Origin: an uncultured Thermoguttaceae bacterium
GTDB taxonomy: Bacteria > Planctomycetota > Planctomycetia > Pirellulales > Thermoguttaceae
Reading direction: 5' to 3'
NCBI GenBank assembly: GCA_934725735.1
Contig: CAKVCP010000023.1
Location: 1-24,064, forward strand
Length of the DNA: 24,064 nucleotides
The notes beneath the pieces were generated by a model that made no database searches, had not been told where the DNA came from, and saw only the letters and a program-made list of their open reading frames with translations. Below, piece by piece: positions 23,524 through 24,064 of the stretch. The translations under genes and the position numbers were made by a program. Numbering within the stretch: position 1 is the first letter of the stretch; each line of letters starts with the position of its first letter.

Positions 23524-24064
23524 ATGTCGGAACAAGAAAAAACAATTCAGGCGACGCCTCAGAAGCGTCAAAAAGAACGAAAAAAAGGGAACGTCCCTAT
23601 AAGCCACGATCTAGTCGCCGCTCTTTCCTTTTGCGTCGGCGCTTTCGTTCTCCTTACCTCCGCTCGAACCGCGGCGACGCGCGGAGCCGCGTTCTTTTCA
23701 GACGCTCTTGGCGCGGAATACGTTTTGCAGATGGACGTCGAACAATTCGTCGCAAAAATACTGACGCTAACCTTTTCTGTGTTGAAACATTGTTTATTCC
23801 TTTTCCTTGCTGTAGTCGCTAGCGTCGTAGCGACTACGTTGCTTCAAACGCGCGGACTCTTCCTCATAAAAAAGGCGGCTCCTGATTTCACTAGGCTCAG
23901 CCCCGCCAAATATGTCAAAAGACTATTCTCGGGAGAAACAATCTTTCAAGCGTGCTTAGGTCTTGGAAAAACATTTCTCTATATTGGACTAATCGCGCTA
24001 GCAATTTACCGCGACGCAAAGACGCTCGTAAGCCTTCCGTTCGGCGACCTTCCCAATATACTCC
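23524..24064 (+). CDS. flhB: FlhB, flagellar/type III export apparatus protein, N-terminal part (cut by window edge)
   Basis: FlhB is the membrane export-gate protein that switches substrate specificity in the flagellar type III secretion system. The 180 visible residues begin MSEQEKTIQATPQKRQKERK, matching the family's N-terminal TPKKR-x-x-A-R-x-x-G signature, followed by GNVPISHDL and two membrane segments (about 31-45, 82-105). LLQTRGLFLIKKAAPDFTRL and SPAKYVKRLFS are the conserved cytoplasmic loop (family: LQ-x-G-x2-F-x6-P-x5-NP-x2-G-x-KRLFS). The self-cleaving NPTH site would lie beyond the edge. A YscU-type injectisome homologue is the alternative; flagellar is likelier by prevalence in planctomycetes. 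The start is fixed by a stop codon 24 bases upstream in frame; no Shine-Dalgarno is visible. The gene is divergent from the tRNA cluster. Confidence 0.9.
   Translation, partial: MSEQEKTIQATPQKRQKERKKGNVPISHDLVAALSFCVGAFVLLTSARTAATRGAAFFSDALGAEYVLQMDVEQFVAKILTLTFSVLKHCLFLFLAVVASVVATTLLQTRGLFLIKKAAPDFTRLSPAKYVKRLFSGETIFQACLGLGKTFLYIGLIALAIYRDAKTLVSLPFGDLPNIL
23812..23837. repeat. Perfect 10-bp inverted repeat inside flhB
   Basis: GTAGTCGCTA (23812-23821) and TAGCGACTAC (23828-23837) flank a 6-base loop. There is no T run on either strand, so it is not a terminator. It lies at the codons for VVASVVATT in the second membrane segment. Confidence 0.6.

Overview
The window looks like a moderate-GC chromosomal segment of a planctomycete (Pirellulales/Thermoguttaceae-like). 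This is inferred from gene content, not from a search. The pointers are an excisionase-type HTH fused to a receiver domain, a BamA with long Ser/Thr-rich insertions, a secreted FG-GAP/VCBS propeller beside an SSS symporter, a secreted SGNH hydrolase, an enlarged prepilin peptidase, and a mix of genes with good, weak or no Shine-Dalgarno sequences. I see no insertion sequence, phage gene or CRISPR array.

Left part (1-7600). Minus strand: the first part of a histidine kinase, cut by the window edge, behind an HTH-receiver response regulator. The regulator ends in a clear terminator, and a near-consensus promoter lies about 230 bases upstream of its start. Plus strand: a 6-phosphofructokinase, probably the PPi-dependent type, with its own promoter and terminator; then a 1,389-residue BamA-family outer-membrane assembly protein with five POTRA domains and a terminator.

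Middle (7600-12070). This is the least ordinary part. Two plus-strand paralogues, 496 and 300 residues long, are built from repeats of a HEPN/DUF4145-like helical module. In both, the first copy keeps Arg55-Asn56 and His60 (RN-x3-H) and the later copies are degenerate. They lie on either side of a MoxR-type AAA+ ATPase and a small minus-strand membrane-anchored protein. The shorter paralogue follows the ATPase by 83 bases with no terminator seen between them, and ends in a C-terminal transmembrane anchor. A bidirectional terminator closes the block.

Right part (12100-22800). A long unidirectional minus-strand run. In transcription order it holds rsfS, argS, an SGNH/GDSL esterase, an endonuclease/exonuclease/phosphatase-fold enzyme, a prepilin peptidase, a TPR lipoprotein, a seven-motif FG-GAP/VCBS secreted protein and an SSS-family sodium:solute symporter. 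rsfS, argS and the esterase are spaced like an operon behind a TTGTAA-17-TATAAT promoter. The FG-GAP gene has its own TTGTAA-17-TCTAAT promoter, and a hairpin separates it from the symporter.

Right edge (22980-24064). Three nearly identical tRNA-Asp(GTC) genes in tandem on the minus strand, with one promoter and one terminator. Divergent from them is the start of flhB, the flagellar/type III export gate protein, cut by the window edge.
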